From positions 3,992,001 to 4,056,000 of the forward strand of contig NC_092579.1 in the NCBI RefSeq assembly GCF_037975245.1: a DNA stretch of 64,000 bases. The letters are read 5' to 3'. Shown here in pieces: positions 10,698 through 25,600 of the stretch. The notes below the pieces were generated by a model. It had not been told where the DNA came from, made no database searches, and was given only the letters and a program-made list of their open reading frames with translations. The position numbers and the translations under genes were made by a program. Positions within the stretch are counted from its first letter, which is position 1. Each line of letters begins with the position of its first letter. The DNA is from Apostichopus japonicus (Eukaryota > Echinodermata > Holothuroidea > Aspidochirotida > Stichopodidae).

Positions 10698-13600
10698 CTG
10701 TAAGGTTGTAAGAGAATGAAATTTCGACTCTACATAAAGTGAATTAAACTAATCCTGTTTTAGGGAAATAATATCCAGAAACGTGAGACAACATAGATGT
10801 GTTTCTTACACTCAGGGGCAAAATAAACCTGAAAGCTCAGAGTTTTCAATGAGACTAAAAAGGAACTCTGATTTAACTCACAGAATACATCTTTAAAGCA
10901 GGTGACTGAATTTCATTAATTGTTGTTTTCCACTGCAATATGACTTGAATACAGTATCAATACTCAGTCTAAGTGTGTTGCTTTGGTATCGAAACTGATG
11001 TTTAAAACCAAAGCAAACACCAATACTTAACATACTTTAGAACTGCAATCCTTTTATATGAGATGTGTACATGTACACTTTTTTCTTACATCAACATTTT
11101 ACATACTGCCGACAATTCCTTACATATGAGATTTGAACACCTGATCCCACTTTGCATAGAGGAGTCCAGGCTGCAGTTGTCATTTCAACTTGTGGACTAT
11201 ATGTAACTATCAGCTATTTGCAATACTTGATATTGAAGAAACTGTTCTAGTTCACAAATCTGGTAGTGAGTACAACATGGTAATGAAACATCTTCAGCTG
11301 CATTAACATGCTAAAATAATTAATTACTCACATTCGGGTAGAATGAGCTGAAATGGAGATGTGATTTGGTCAATGTGTCGTAACTTTTCAATCTGTGAAG
11401 AGGAAACAGAGGAAAGCTTTATGATTGCCCTAGAAAATAAGTTTGTGCATATTTCACCTCTATCAATTAAGAGTATGTCTCCAGAAGCAGTTTAACTAAT
11501 ACTTTAAGATGTGCAAATTAGGACTATTTTCTATACATTTGTGATCTGAAGACAGCTTGTCATAAGATTTTCTTCTGGCATTGTAAAATTATAGTTCAAA
11601 CCTTTATTAATGAAAATCAGTTCATCAACTAAGACCGACAGAGTAGAAAATCAATAGATGATGCCTAAACATATACATAGTGTGGTAAGCCATACATATT
11701 AATATTCATATACTTGTGCACGGCCAAATGAAGAGGATTGTCCATTGACTAATGCTGTAACATAAAAAGGAATGAGTTATCATGTTGAGACAAACTATAA
11801 AAACAGAAAAAACCTCATAAGCATTTATCTATATACTTACATCATATTATCCAAGTACATATGTAAAGCTAATTAGACATACTACTTCAAAGATATCTGA
11901 TTAAGAATTTAATGTTCACTGAATAAAATTCATGATATGCACACAAAAAAAACAGAAAAAACAACACGGTTGATTGTATGAATGTAGTGTGACAAACCTA
12001 ATATGTCAAGTTGGGAAATCATGAAACATTTCGTTCTTGTCATGTGTTAAAACTACTTAAAAGCCATTTCTTGCAATATGTTGAATATTAATGACATGAA
12101 GTTGGAGACATCATGAAAATGTGCTCATTGTGCACCAACATGACCATACCAGTATGAACCAAAGTTCATGTTAAGCCCTGCCCACTCATTACTATTCAAG
12201 AGATGGGAACCAAGAAAAATGGGGCACATCTACTCATCATGGGGCATATATCTCCCAAATATAACATTGATTCAACTTGTGGTTTTTGAGATATCGTATT
12301 TACAAGCTGTTTTTGACAATTTTCCACTCATAAATATTAATGAGGTAACATTGTTGTAGCAAAGAACATGTACATAATATGTAGTTACAGCACCGTACCA
12401 AGTATGAACTAAATCAGACATACTCCTCATATTCAAATCTTTCTTTCTGCTACATTAATTCAAAATCAAGTTACCTGCAACTGAATACTAAGCTGGAAAA
12501 GATTCTTCCTAAACTTCCCATATCTTGCTTCTATTTCCAGATTGAACGTATCTTCGATCCCTTTATACTGAAGATGGAATTCTATCTTGTGTCTGTTCTT
12601 TAACCATATGGTTTCCGTGGCAACATCCTTTGAAAGAGAATAATTAGAAGTTGACATTGAAGTGGTTGAAGTTAATGTGTTAACATTCTAAGGATTACAG
12701 GTTCCAGTCCTGCACAGATGTTTAATCTGTGACCTTGGGCAAGGCACTTATTCCAATCAGCCCCTCTTCACCCAGATGTATACATTTAAACCTACGAGGT
12801 AACTTTCACCGTACTCTGATACCCTCATTGAGTATCATTACAAATTGAGAAGAAAGAGTTTCAATATTACAAATGAAATGTTGATTTGTAATCAATGTAG
12901 TAAAAGAGTTTACAATACAGCAACATATGCTAGCATTATTACATACTACTCAACAGGTGCATAAAACTATTCTTCCAACAAATAGAAATTACCTGTGGAA
13001 CAGGAATTACCTGCTTTCTTTACATGTTGACATAAAATAAATAAGAACATTTGACAGACATTACTAACCACTTTTCTTGGGTTACACTGTGAGGTACTGG
13101 AGTTGGTGCTAACATGTAAAGTTGAAGTCATAGACTTGAGTTGAACAGACACAGGATCATGAATTATGGAACCCTTTTGCTGATAGATTTCTTCATTGAT
13201 AAGGCTCTGTTAAAATAGAAATGAGACAATATTACATTATAATTAATGTATATTTAAACATTACCATAAATGCATACACCCATTGCATTGTCCCATGTAT
13301 GAGCAGGAAGCAATAACAGCTCCCTAGTATGACCCTCTCATTAAAACTGGTGTGGCCTTTAATTGGTAAAACAAGCAGCTACTATAAATATCTGATACAT
13401 GGAGTGCAATAAGGTCTAACTCTCTGTACAGATTTTCTGCCTAATCTCTTGTCTGGCTGATTAACTGGACCAACTAATGTGTTATCAAACACTGAGCTCT
13501 GTTATACAGCACAAGCATGTGACTTGAATCCCCACGTAATGAGGGGAATATAAACTGAAATCAGGGAGCTGTTATTATTATACATTGATTGTCTTCAAGA

Positions 13601-16600
13601 TACATTATCAAAGACCATTCATAGTCTCACGGCTTATGTTCTGAAAAATATAAACTCTTTACTCTAATATTGGACAAGGTGTACGTGTTTACAAATGTGT
13701 CTGTTACAACAATTGTTGTCAGTTGTCAATGACCACAGACCAAAAAATATTGAACATGCAATTTTTGTTTAGGACATCTGGTCAGTGTGTTTTGTCGACT
13801 ACAAGGTTATTTTCGACCATCAATGACCACAGACAGCCTGAACCAGCTAATCTTACATTGAAAAGATTCCACCTTTTGAGTTAAAATGTTGAATTGGAAG
13901 CCACCCGAAGTGTAAGTTGTAATCCATAAGCCCTTGCAGGTTTCTCCCAAATTTGTGGTCACTTAAGTGACGTAAAAATAACTGCTGTTTATTATTATTA
14001 TTAAGTAACTCTGACATCAATTAAGTTTGAATTAAGGCAGATGACTGGAATCTGTGAGATCATTTGCAATACCACTTGAGCTGAAAAAAAATCTACTACT
14101 TACTTTATGTTCCAGTGAGTCATCATTATGAAACCAAAGATGAATTGTCAATTGATCCCCCGATTCAGAAACTCTGTTCACAATTGGTAAGACGCAGACA
14201 CGTTTCAACATCTTGGGTATGAAAGGGACGTGAAGACCAATGAGACATGGTTTCTCAGCTTTAACTGCAAAGTGCTGACTATTCATAGAGCAGCTGAGAT
14301 ATTTCCTTTCTTGGCTCCATTTGATAATTTTATCTGAAGAAGATTTAAAAAACTATTTTGCTAGATAAGTATTTATAACATGGTGAAAGGTAAAACACCA
14401 AGCCTAAAATATACCATAGATGATTTTAAATTGACAGTGTTGTGTTAGAAAATGCAACACTGCTTACAAAGAACATCAAAACAGTACAACATCTTGTTTT
14501 TCACTTAATGTATAATTGCAATGTTGCCAAATAAATTGTGTTGCTAACTACAGCCTGCCATAGCTTGAGGTGCTTTTTCCTCCTTTAATAATCTTGTTTA
14601 TTTATCCCTTAAGGTTGGAACAAATGATTGAGGTCATCAGGTCAATGTACTACTGAGAAGAGAAGGGTTCCTTGAAAAACATGTTGGCTTTGTGATTCCT
14701 TGCCATACAATTTGCTCAAACTTCCACATACCTATCAGACTAAGGTAGAGCAAGTGAGTTAAATTTGTCTATGAACTAAGTGAAAGCCAGGAAAGAAATC
14801 ATGTTATTATATATATATATTATATACATTAGCTTTTATTATGTGTATATTTTCCCTTTTTTCCTACCTATATCAAAGTTTACCAAGCAATAGCAAAAAA
14901 CCACACATTCTCAGCAAAAGTAGGCATTTCATCGGGATATTTGAAGTTTTCTAATACAAAACCTTCAAAACTTAACTATTTTACTACCAAAATCTACTAC
15001 TTTTGGAATTCTGTTTAGAAATTGAAAGTTTAACAGCTGTGTCTGCATGGAATGTAAATGAAATTCATGGAAACTTTTTTGAGTCATTGTGTTAAGAAAT
15101 GTATCAGAGTTTGCCTGCTACATAAAAAGGAGGATACTTGTACATTTTTAATATGGAACCACATACTAAATGTCAATTTACACCATTATGCCCTTGAGGT
15201 CATGGTGTTAATAAGCCAATAGGGGTGACATACAAAAACACACTAACTCATATACACACCTTTGTTGATACAACAAATTTAAGTAACTAAATATAATTAT
15301 CAAAGGAATCAATAAACACAATGCAAAAGAAACAGAAACACACCTGTTTGTAATACACCAGAGTACACATCAAGACCCGTCTGGTCAGCTGGAGTAACAG
15401 CACAGTGTGGAATAATCAAGGTGACAGGCTTGTGTAAGGTAAGGCTCTCAGGACCAAATTTCACAAAAGGGGTCAATCTTAGACTCTTCTTTGAGAAAGG
15501 TTCATTGATGGCAGGTTCAGTAGAAACCCATAGACTAACAATCCTTCCAGTGTGTAGTGCACCAGCTGGTACAAGGAGATTAACACCTGCTATAAACATC
15601 TCTCCTCCACGATGATCAAAGTACTGCTCTTTATAAAGATTGGATCCTGGGAACAAAGGAAGTGTCTCTGGAGGAGAAAAGTAATATATTTCAAGTGAAA
15701 GGAAAGTGATTTTGCCACTTCAATGCTTATTCAATGCATTAACACATTTAATGAAAATAGTCTTTTTAACACAAACTTGTTTCACTTTCTACTTGTAGAA
15801 ACAAAATAATTAAGAATCACAATAAATTTTAATTTTTGACTGAACATCAGATATGAAATAATTGACCTGATTGATGAAAACAGATCTAGAAGAGAATATT
15901 TCGTTGAAAGTAACACGAATTACTTTTATTTCAGGTATCTAGATCATATTCCTATGATGTAGCTATTTTGTGAGTAATTTTCCTAAAATAAATAAAAATA
16001 CTTGTTCTTCCATAAACACTGAAACAGCAAGGGCTTGAAATGTATTCCTAGAGTGTGTTATAACAAGGAGGTAAATTATATCACGTAGAAATATTAAAAG
16101 AAATACCCATGTAGCTAAATACATAGGGTATCTTTACCATGCTCTTCCTTTGCAAGTAGCAATATCCGTCTTCCCAAGTCCAGTTTTCCATTAGACAATT
16201 TCAAGGCTCTTTGGACATCCAGTCTCTTGTAACCCTCTTCTATCAAAATTGTGTAATTTACTGACAATTTTGATTCCCTTTTTGAGATTACTTCCTGTTT
16301 CTTTGGAATTTTTACCTGAAACAATGTTGAAATATTACAATTTGTTTATCAAATCTACATTTTTTTATCATACTTTCATCATGATATTCAACTAATTACT
16401 GCATTTGATTTGGCTTCAGTGAATATTCTACACAGACTTTCTGTACACTTGATCTCTACAAACATAACTTTATGTAAGCAGAAATAATCTAAACCATTCT
16501 AAGATCCTGATGTTATGCAAAGTAACCATTCTTTGGCTTCAAGCTTAAAGTTTCAAAGTCTTGACAAGTTATTGCAAAGCACAAACCATTTTGTTAATTT

Positions 16601-19600
16601 CTTTTCCCCCTTCGTTTTCCTTTCCATTCTTCTCCTGTAACGTATCGATGTACTCCAGCACCATTCTTGCCACCTTGTTAAAGTCAATAGCTTTCAATCC
16701 TTCATACATTCCAATCATTCTGTTTGGCATGATGAGCTCTCTTTCATCCAATATTTTCATCAGCATCTTTCCAGATTTTGCTGCTTCCTGAACTGTATCC
16801 TTTTCTGCTGGCTTCAGATCAAAATACATGCCTAGCTTTGCGCAATGTTGTTTATCCAGAAGCTTTGCAATGTCTCCTCTCAACTTTTCATATTTGTGTA
16901 AGCCTGAAAGTGAGGACATAGCATCCACTTGACATTCGAAGGAATATAACAAAGGCTAGATATCACATGTAGAAATAAGAGCACCTGAAGCACATGCCAA
17001 TGGAGTGGCAGTTATGAACAATGAGCAATGTTCACAGCTTACATGCACAAGTACACAACAGGCCCTCAAGAAGCATGCAACCTGTGTGGAGAACGTTGGT
17101 ATGCAAATCAACCTCTGGTGCATGCACACATTAATTATTGGTTTTATACTGTCCACAACTAGCATACAACTTTTCTACTTTAAGCCCTTGTCTTGTGCAT
17201 AAATTCTGGTCTCATATACAGCTTCACCTTCATGGTTGCTTTGAGCTACCAAGTTGGAAGTGAGCATACTAACTAAAAATGAAAGCGTGCAAATTGAACT
17301 TAGAAATGTTTTGGGTTCAGCAGTATGATTAAATTTCTTGCCATCAAAAATGTTTATGTTGATGAAATATTTCCCAATAAACAATGTTGATATAAGTAAC
17401 ATTTGGTGTCTACTGCTAAAACCAAATGCTATTACCTTTTCACCTCTTCTTAGACACTCACCTGGGTCCATGTACTCTACGTCTGCTTATTTTTTCATCT
17501 TCACTAATACACACTTACCTGGTGTATGTCTACGAATAATAAGCATTCATTTTTCTCTAGCAACTGCACTTAGATGCAGGTCAGGGTGGACATCTAAAAC
17601 TAGCTAAGTCCACCCAATTGTTCCACTTCCACATAAAAACTCACCTGGGTGCAGAATTTTCTGGCTTTCTGGAGATAAGAGAATGTCTTTCACCTAAAGG
17701 AAAACAAAAAAACAAAATTATATGACTAATGAAAACTTTAAATGTAAGAATATTTAACATACAATTATGCAGGCTATCTACCTTACCCCTGTGAATGGTT
17801 AGATTTAAAGTAGGAATGTAATGCAGAAACATATGGCAGTAACAGACATGGAACAACACATAATAAACGTGTGAAATCCAAAAAGAAAAAGGAATGCTGA
17901 TGACACTTATTTATGCAGTATTCATTCATTTATACCTAAGATACCCCACAAAACAAAGTTACTTAGCAGAGAAATGAGCAGATGGGAGAAGATGCCGCTT
18001 AATATTATGTAATGAAGAGACATATGAGAAGACAAATAGGTCAACAGATATAACTCACCTTCGATTGGAGGATAAGGGCTGTCTGGTTCATTTCATGTTG
18101 TGTTACTTTTAACTTCACATCAACCATGTCAGTGTCTCCATCTTTGTCCCTTGTAAGTCTAAACTGATGAGAAACTCTACTGGCAGCACAGAGGTAATCA
18201 ATGTCTACATGCTAATGGATAAAAGATAATGAAATCAATGTACTTTGGATGCATAGAATGATTGTTAAGTATTTAAAGAAAAGGTGCCACATATAAGAAG
18301 TAAGAATTAAGGAAAAGCTGGTAAGGAACCAAGACATGTGGTCATGTACAAATCCTCACATTTCATGGGCAGCTGGTGAAGATTATACTTTCCTATTATA
18401 TTAAGAATTCCATGACATAATTTAGGTTTAGATCATTACCAGGGGTAGCAACTCTACAGAAACATATTCGAGTCATAGGTATTCATGTCATTCTGGATAA
18501 ACACAGACTTATATTTATCAATTTCTGTTTGATGAGTGTTTAGAGATTTTCTAGGCAGACATGTAATTGTCTCAATCGTTCACGCTCTCAGGACAGCCAC
18601 TTAATCAAAATCCCAATCCAAGAACTGAGAGTGTGCCACAATAACTGAACACTGCCTCAGATACAAATGGAGGTGAATTATATACACCAAAAGTAAAGCC
18701 ACGGTGAATGGAGCTATTCGCAATACCGTACGAAAGAACATAGGACCAAACTTAACTTCCTTATAAATTCACAACCCAGGAATACCAACTCACACAAGAT
18801 CCTGCTCAGCAACACTGCACAGCAGAAGGTTGCCTATATTGTGGTTCCTGCTGGGATATTGAACCAGAAACCACATAGTTGTAGGGCGACACTCTAACTG
18901 TTACACAATTTAATCCACTTCAAGTAACCAATCCTTAACTACAAGTCTTGTAATGTTAAAAGAAAAACTTTAATAGCATTGGCAATTACAAACCTTTGTT
19001 GATTCTTCCTTTGTTAGATGGTAACCATCACCAGGTGATGACATGATCAGATCAATGTAAGAAACATGGTCTCTGACGTCATTCAATGTCCGGGTAATTT
19101 GAAATGTTGTATAGTTTCCTAGACACAGTTTGGGATGGTGGTCCTCTAACAGCAACTAAACCATAAGAACAAGAAGATTTAAATTGCAAAGAAACACACA
19201 GAGAGTTGATTATACAATTTGTTGTGCCTTCACTCTGTACAGAGAGATCAATACTGCTATAGCAAGTAACATCGTCTTTGTTTCCATTATTTGCTCACAT
19301 TACCAACGTTGCTTGTTTCTTCGGATCCTCCCACCCTCTTAATCCTTGTTGTGAGCCACAATAAAAATTTGGGCCATCTGCATATTTTGGAGGTGAACCA
19401 CATATTTTGTAAGAAAATGAAATTTTAACCGAAGAAATAAATAATAATGTTAGTAAAATACCATGATCCATTCTCTATGAGACTATCAGCATTCTTCCTT
19501 TATGACTATGGGGATACTGTCAGTTTCATTTCAGTACAAATACTTTTGATAGAAACATGTTTTAAGTTAACGTCAAGTTTACATTTTTTCATTTATAATT

Positions 19601-22600
19601 TCAGATTTTTCTTTTCGATGTGCTACGATGAATCAACAAAATTATGTCACACAAATACCTTTAACAAAATCACTTCATAATTTGCCAGTGAAGCATGATA
19701 AAAGTCACTAAACAAATAAAGTAACATTGCCAGTACTCGACTTACAAATCACAATATAAGCCAGAACTGACCTCTAAGCTACTACAGATATCACCATGGT
19801 AACAAGAGATTATCCTCACCTTGTACTCTTCATCACTGTCCTTACAGAAACAAACAGTTATTAAGACATCATCTTTGGCATCTAGTATCCCATTAATAAA
19901 TGGAACAATACGGAATGTATGCTTCTGTTCTGTTTCTTGGTTGACTAGATTAACAAAGACGTAGCTCAGGATGTTAATATCAAGACTGATTTTCTCCGGG
20001 TCTAGCTTCCAATCAAAAGATTTTTCTTCAGTCCAAGTTACTTCACCTATAATAAATAATATTATATATAAAGTATAGTATTGAGTAAACTTAAAAACAG
20101 TATATATCAAGAGCCTATTTGATAAGATATATATAGAATTCAACAGAACTGATTCTCAGCATATAACTCATTGTACTTCTCCTGGTACATTAGTCAATTG
20201 CATTTTAAAGTGCTAATTGGTTACCATCTTTACCTTCTTGTAAATTTTCTTTGTTTTTCAGACCAGTGAAGATGTTAACATCGTGTCGATCTGGCTCAGG
20301 GATAATAGCCGAGTGAGGAATAGTCAGCTGGGCTGGCTTGTCGAGGGTGAGCCCTTCTGGCTCTAGATTTATCAGAGGTGTCATTCTGCCCCTACGAGCA
20401 CTGCCAGGGAGGTGTATGGTGGGATCATAGATCACTTTAACAGCAATTACACGATCAGAGGATAAAGCACCTTCAGGAATAGTCAGATGTACCCCCATGA
20501 TGCTAATAGTCCCACCTTCATACGTGATCCTGTGTTCAATGTATGAATATTGGTGCCTCATTTCAAGTACTTGTGAATCTTTCCTTTGTTTTGGTAGGTC
20601 TTCTCTCTCCATCAAACTTTCCTTACTACGGTCATGATCATCCTCTCTTTCATCAGAACCTTGTGATGAAGTTGATTCATCATCAGGGTCAAATTTGACT
20701 TTTTCAACTGAAAATAGAATAATGGAAACACAAACACCATTAAATGAAGCTTTTACATCTAAAAACCAAATCTGCCATACTGAGTCACATTCATCCCTAA
20801 TCAGAGAATACTGTAGTTAAGTGTTCAAATTTTGCTTAGACTTTTGTCTTCTAAAAGTACTATGGACAAATTAAATTATTCCCTGCTTCTTAAAAGTTCA
20901 TCATTAGAAATGCTAAGCAATTGATTTATAAAAGAGGCATTATTGATGGCATCATAAAATAAAATGCAATAAATTTGTAATACAAAATAACAAATTGCCT
21001 GAAAGCCAAATATTAACCCCTGACTCACACACATTTCTAGAGTTTGTATTGTACTGTATTAGTTTGATTTCATCTATTCTGATAACATCATTTTATTCAT
21101 TCTTACCAGGCCAGTCAAGTAGTTGCGGTACTTGGTTTTCTTCAAACTGAAAGGGGTCAACTTCAGACTGATATGGAGCTAAGTGATATTCATTTGTTCG
21201 GTTTAGCTGAATATGAACCAAACCCTTCTGTAGGTTAGTGACATCATACATATTGATGATGTTTCTTGTCTTCATGAAGTTAATCAAAGTGATTCCTGGT
21301 GTCTCTATCAGAGAAACCCGGCGTAGCATATCAGTTTCTGCTGGTGGTAGACGGAACAGAGTTGCTAATTTCAGAGTGCTGTCTAGAGTAAGATCTTGGG
21401 CAACGTTGACCATTAATCTGCTGTAATCAGCTGAAAAATAAATAAAAGTAACCAAAAATATAGTTCAGGATCTCACTCAGCACAACAAACCAACTGATAA
21501 AACGGATTGATAAATAATGGATGACATCACATTTTCCTATTTTTCACTTGATGATTAGATTGTTTTCTATGTATTTATATATATATATCAACAAAATACA
21601 TTTCTTTTAAATCAGTAAATTTTCTTTCTGTGGAATCTGAATAAAAATGAATTCCTAGTAGCATATTCAGTCAAGTTGGCGTGTGTGTGTGTGTGTGGGC
21701 GTATGTGCTTTTATTTTGTATTCGGATTGAGGACTTGGACAAACAAATTCCAGGTTCTCGGATGTGACTTCTAAAGTATCACTATGCCTTTGCAAGAATT
21801 CTATAGTTAAGTGGTACTATTAAAGTTAGGGTATGTACAATGATGTCCTTGGACTGAATGTAAAACACAGCTGTGCGTGTGCGTGTGTGTGTGTGTGTAT
21901 GACGCCCACGCTTGTACACATAATATCTCAAGATGGTTAACCTCTGCATAATTAGTACAAGAACCCGATTGTTTTGGGTGAAGGTCAGCAGATGTAAAGC
22001 GGTGGAAATCTCAAAGCGCTGTATCTCCAGGACAAGAACATCAAAGGAGCTCATAAATCCAAGGTAGGGTAGCCGTATGTAATGTAAGGTTTAAATATAT
22101 CCAGATGGCAGATAGGAAATTGTACTGTATATTATGCATGTTACTTCCCTATGAAAAGTACAAAAACCCTATTGTTTTTGGTGGAGGTCAAAGGTCATTT
22201 GCAGTTAGCAGAGAGAAAAATGGGAAAATCACAAAAATGCTGTATCTCCAGAACCTAAACATCAATGGAGGTCATATATGCATGATATTCATGATTGCCT
22301 TACATAGTGTAGTAAAGTTTTTGCATAATTTGGTGTAGGTCAAAGTTCATTCAAGGTCACCAGGGGTCAAAATTTGAAATCCTTGTAAATATAACTCCAG
22401 ATGGGAAACTTCATTGGCTCTCATATTTATCATGTGGCTTCCCTATAATGAGTTCAAGACCCCTATTGTTTTGGTGTCATCATAGGTCACACTCTGTAAA
22501 GCCTTATAAACACAAACCTTGTAAACAGGACATCCCAAGATAGGTTTCATGACATGGCTCATACTTTGCATGTGTGTTTCTTACAGTGAGTACAATAACC

Positions 22601-25600
22601 TTATTGTTTTGGGTGAACGTCAAAGGTCTTGGGGTCAGCAGAGGTCCAGGTGTCAAACTATCAAATGGATCACATCAGGTCAAGTATTAAAAATGTAAAG
22701 TCAGCTCTTTGTTGTTAGAGTGAGCATGCAAAATGAATTACCAACGACAAGCAATGTCCCTCTGGCTTTCTTTTATCGTTGTGGTATTATGTTACACAAT
22801 TCCCTGTCATCAAACCGTGTAAGCACTGACTCTATTAAGATTTATACTGCTCTCCATATCCAGTACAAACAGGGTTATTAGCGTGTAAATACTCTTGCGC
22901 TACGTATATATGTATCTAATTATGCAAGTAACTGCTTGGTGGGTTTCCCTCTGGCTAAAATACTGTTAATGTAACGACTCATCTACACAACAAGCATCAG
23001 TGTTACCATAGCAACTTTAACTGTCACTTTTTTAAAACATAGCAACGGCCTTTCCATGATATTGAAAAATGATTTAAAATCATAAATATACTCTTCAGAT
23101 TTTAGGGAGGTGTGATGTACCTCACTTGATGACATGAGAGTAGTTCACATTATAAGGCGAAATTAGGTTAAGGCTTTTATTTTCTACATATTTCACAAGA
23201 AATACATTGGAGGTGTTGATATGCTTTTATGTTATTTGCTTGTTGACCCCAGTAAACTTTGTCAGAAATTGAATGAGTTTCTTATCCCAAAGAATGCCAC
23301 TACAACAGACATTGACGGTGCAATTAATATTAATTGCTCTGGATGAAGACGATGTTGAAATTTATTTTCTCTGTGTTAAGAAAATGCTTCATCTGCATTT
23401 GTGAAGCCATGTATTAAGGCAACTAGATTTGCGTTGCTATTAAAGGAACAGCGAATCCTGTCGTCTGCTACTTATATCAATGTACATTATGCATGCACTG
23501 TCCTGATATGCTGTATGCATTTCATATGCAGTCCAATCTTTTTAAAGGAACTAGCAACTTTGCAATTGCAAAATTGCAGTAAACATTGATACTTGCATCA
23601 CTTAGCTAAAATTCTGTGGAAGGGATACATTAAGACAAGGTGTAGGATCGAAGTTAAGTGCTACCGTGGAGCACATCACATGACCCTTCATGGTTTTTAT
23701 CTTTATTTTCACACATCTCCTAATTGACATACTCAAGCTTGTCTAGTCTCCTGGTTAAATGTGTCTATGATCGATTCCCAAATGACCTTAGTTAAATTGC
23801 TATAAATTTGTTTCAGATATAGAACCGATACCTAGATGTGTTAGTTTGCTTGTATTAGATAGTGATTACATGACTACCACAGGGGTATGTTTAATAGTTT
23901 GTTTGTATTAGTTTGTATTAGATAGTGATCACATGACTACAAGAGGGATATATTATTTTGTTTGTATTAGATAGTGATCACATGACTAGCAGAGGTGTTT
24001 GTTAGTTTGTTTGTATTAATAGTGATTACATGACTACAACAGGGGTATGTTAGTTTGTTTGTATTAGATAGTGATCACATGACTACAAGAGGGATATATT
24101 AGTTTGTTTGTATTAGATAGTGATCACATGACTAGAAGAGGTGTTTGTTAGTTTGTTTGTATTAATAGTGATCACATGATTACCGAAGGGGTATGTGCTT
24201 TTCTGTACACCATGTCCTTTCACAAAATGTCGTTCTGAAACCAAAAGCTTATTACTGACCACATCCCTAACTAGAAAGAAAGGTTTTCAGAAATTAAATT
24301 CTGCTAGCCTTCAACAACCATTGACTTGTAGCAACTTAGAAGTCCCTCTTGAAAAGGAAAAAATATCCAGCTATAGTGCTTTTAAGGTTTATACAAGTTT
24401 CCCTTTGCTGAGCTCAAATGACCTCTGACCTTCACAATGAATAACTGGGCTCTTGAACTCATTACTGGAAAGTCATGTCACTATGACATCTGATCAAGCA
24501 CCTATCTTATGATGTCATGTTTATAATTTCCAGAATGTAACCTCTGCTGAACCCAAATGACCTGCACCCTCCACCAAAAACAATAGGGTTTGTGCTCATT
24601 ATAGAGAAGCCATAGCCATATATACCAGCCACTGTAGTTTTCTTGAAATATCATATTTGCATAGTGTTAATGTTTTCACACCTGGTGACCTTAAATGCTT
24701 TCTGACCTACATCAAATTATGTACAAACTATACAATACACAAGGCTATCATACCATGCATGTATGAGCTCATTTTACGGTTCTGGAGATTTAGCACTTAT
24801 GATATATTCACATTTTGCCCTCTACTGACCCCAAATGACCTTTTACCTCGACCACAAACAATAGGTTTTGCTGAACTCATTACAATAAATCCCGAAGCCA
24901 CATATAAGAATTGAACACGCTACCTTCAATGAGATACCATGTTTACAAGATTGCCACTCTAGTCTCCCTCTGTTGACCTTTTACATTCACGAAATACATT
25001 ACAGATCGTCTGCTCACCCTCGGTAAGCTACACGCCAACTTTCAACTACCTGAAACTTCCACTTCTTGAGGTGTTGTGCAAACAATGCTTTCAGAATTTG
25101 ACCTCAAATGACCTTTTACCAATACCAACAACAACCCCAAACCAGTTCTATCTAAGGGGAACCTACATACCAAATATCAAATGTACCCCAATTATCCTTC
25201 TGCAGTTAAAGCTTTTACGAGCAAGTGTCATATACACATACATAATACACAAGCAATCATCATCGCATAGATTCCTTCTACCCTCGGCAAGGAATAAAGA
25301 TGATTTTAACCTGTTTCCATGATACTCTTGGCTTTATTTACACCTCTGACGAGCTCACTTGACTGTTCATATCTTAATATAATTGATAGTTTGACAATCC
25401 ATCCTACACTACTTAAATTGACTCAAGTCAACACCCCCCCCCCACCCCCCTTCTAAAATCTCCCCTGACAGATTTGAAAAGTTGCAGGTAGGACTATTTA
25501 AGGATAAACAGACTTTACAGAAGGAAATATTAGTCTGGAAATTGACAGCAAGCAGCAGCAATGATCTTTTCATTGTTACCTACCTGCCAAAGTTGATCCC

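Noticed and set aside
23840..24190. A CRISPR-like array
   Set aside because: Units are direct tandem repeats without unique spacers, inside an intron of a eukaryotic gene.
24195..25322. Plus-strand frames of 77-85 codons
   Set aside because: They fall in the dispersed TGACCCCAAATGACC repeat and have no homologous frame in the other copies.
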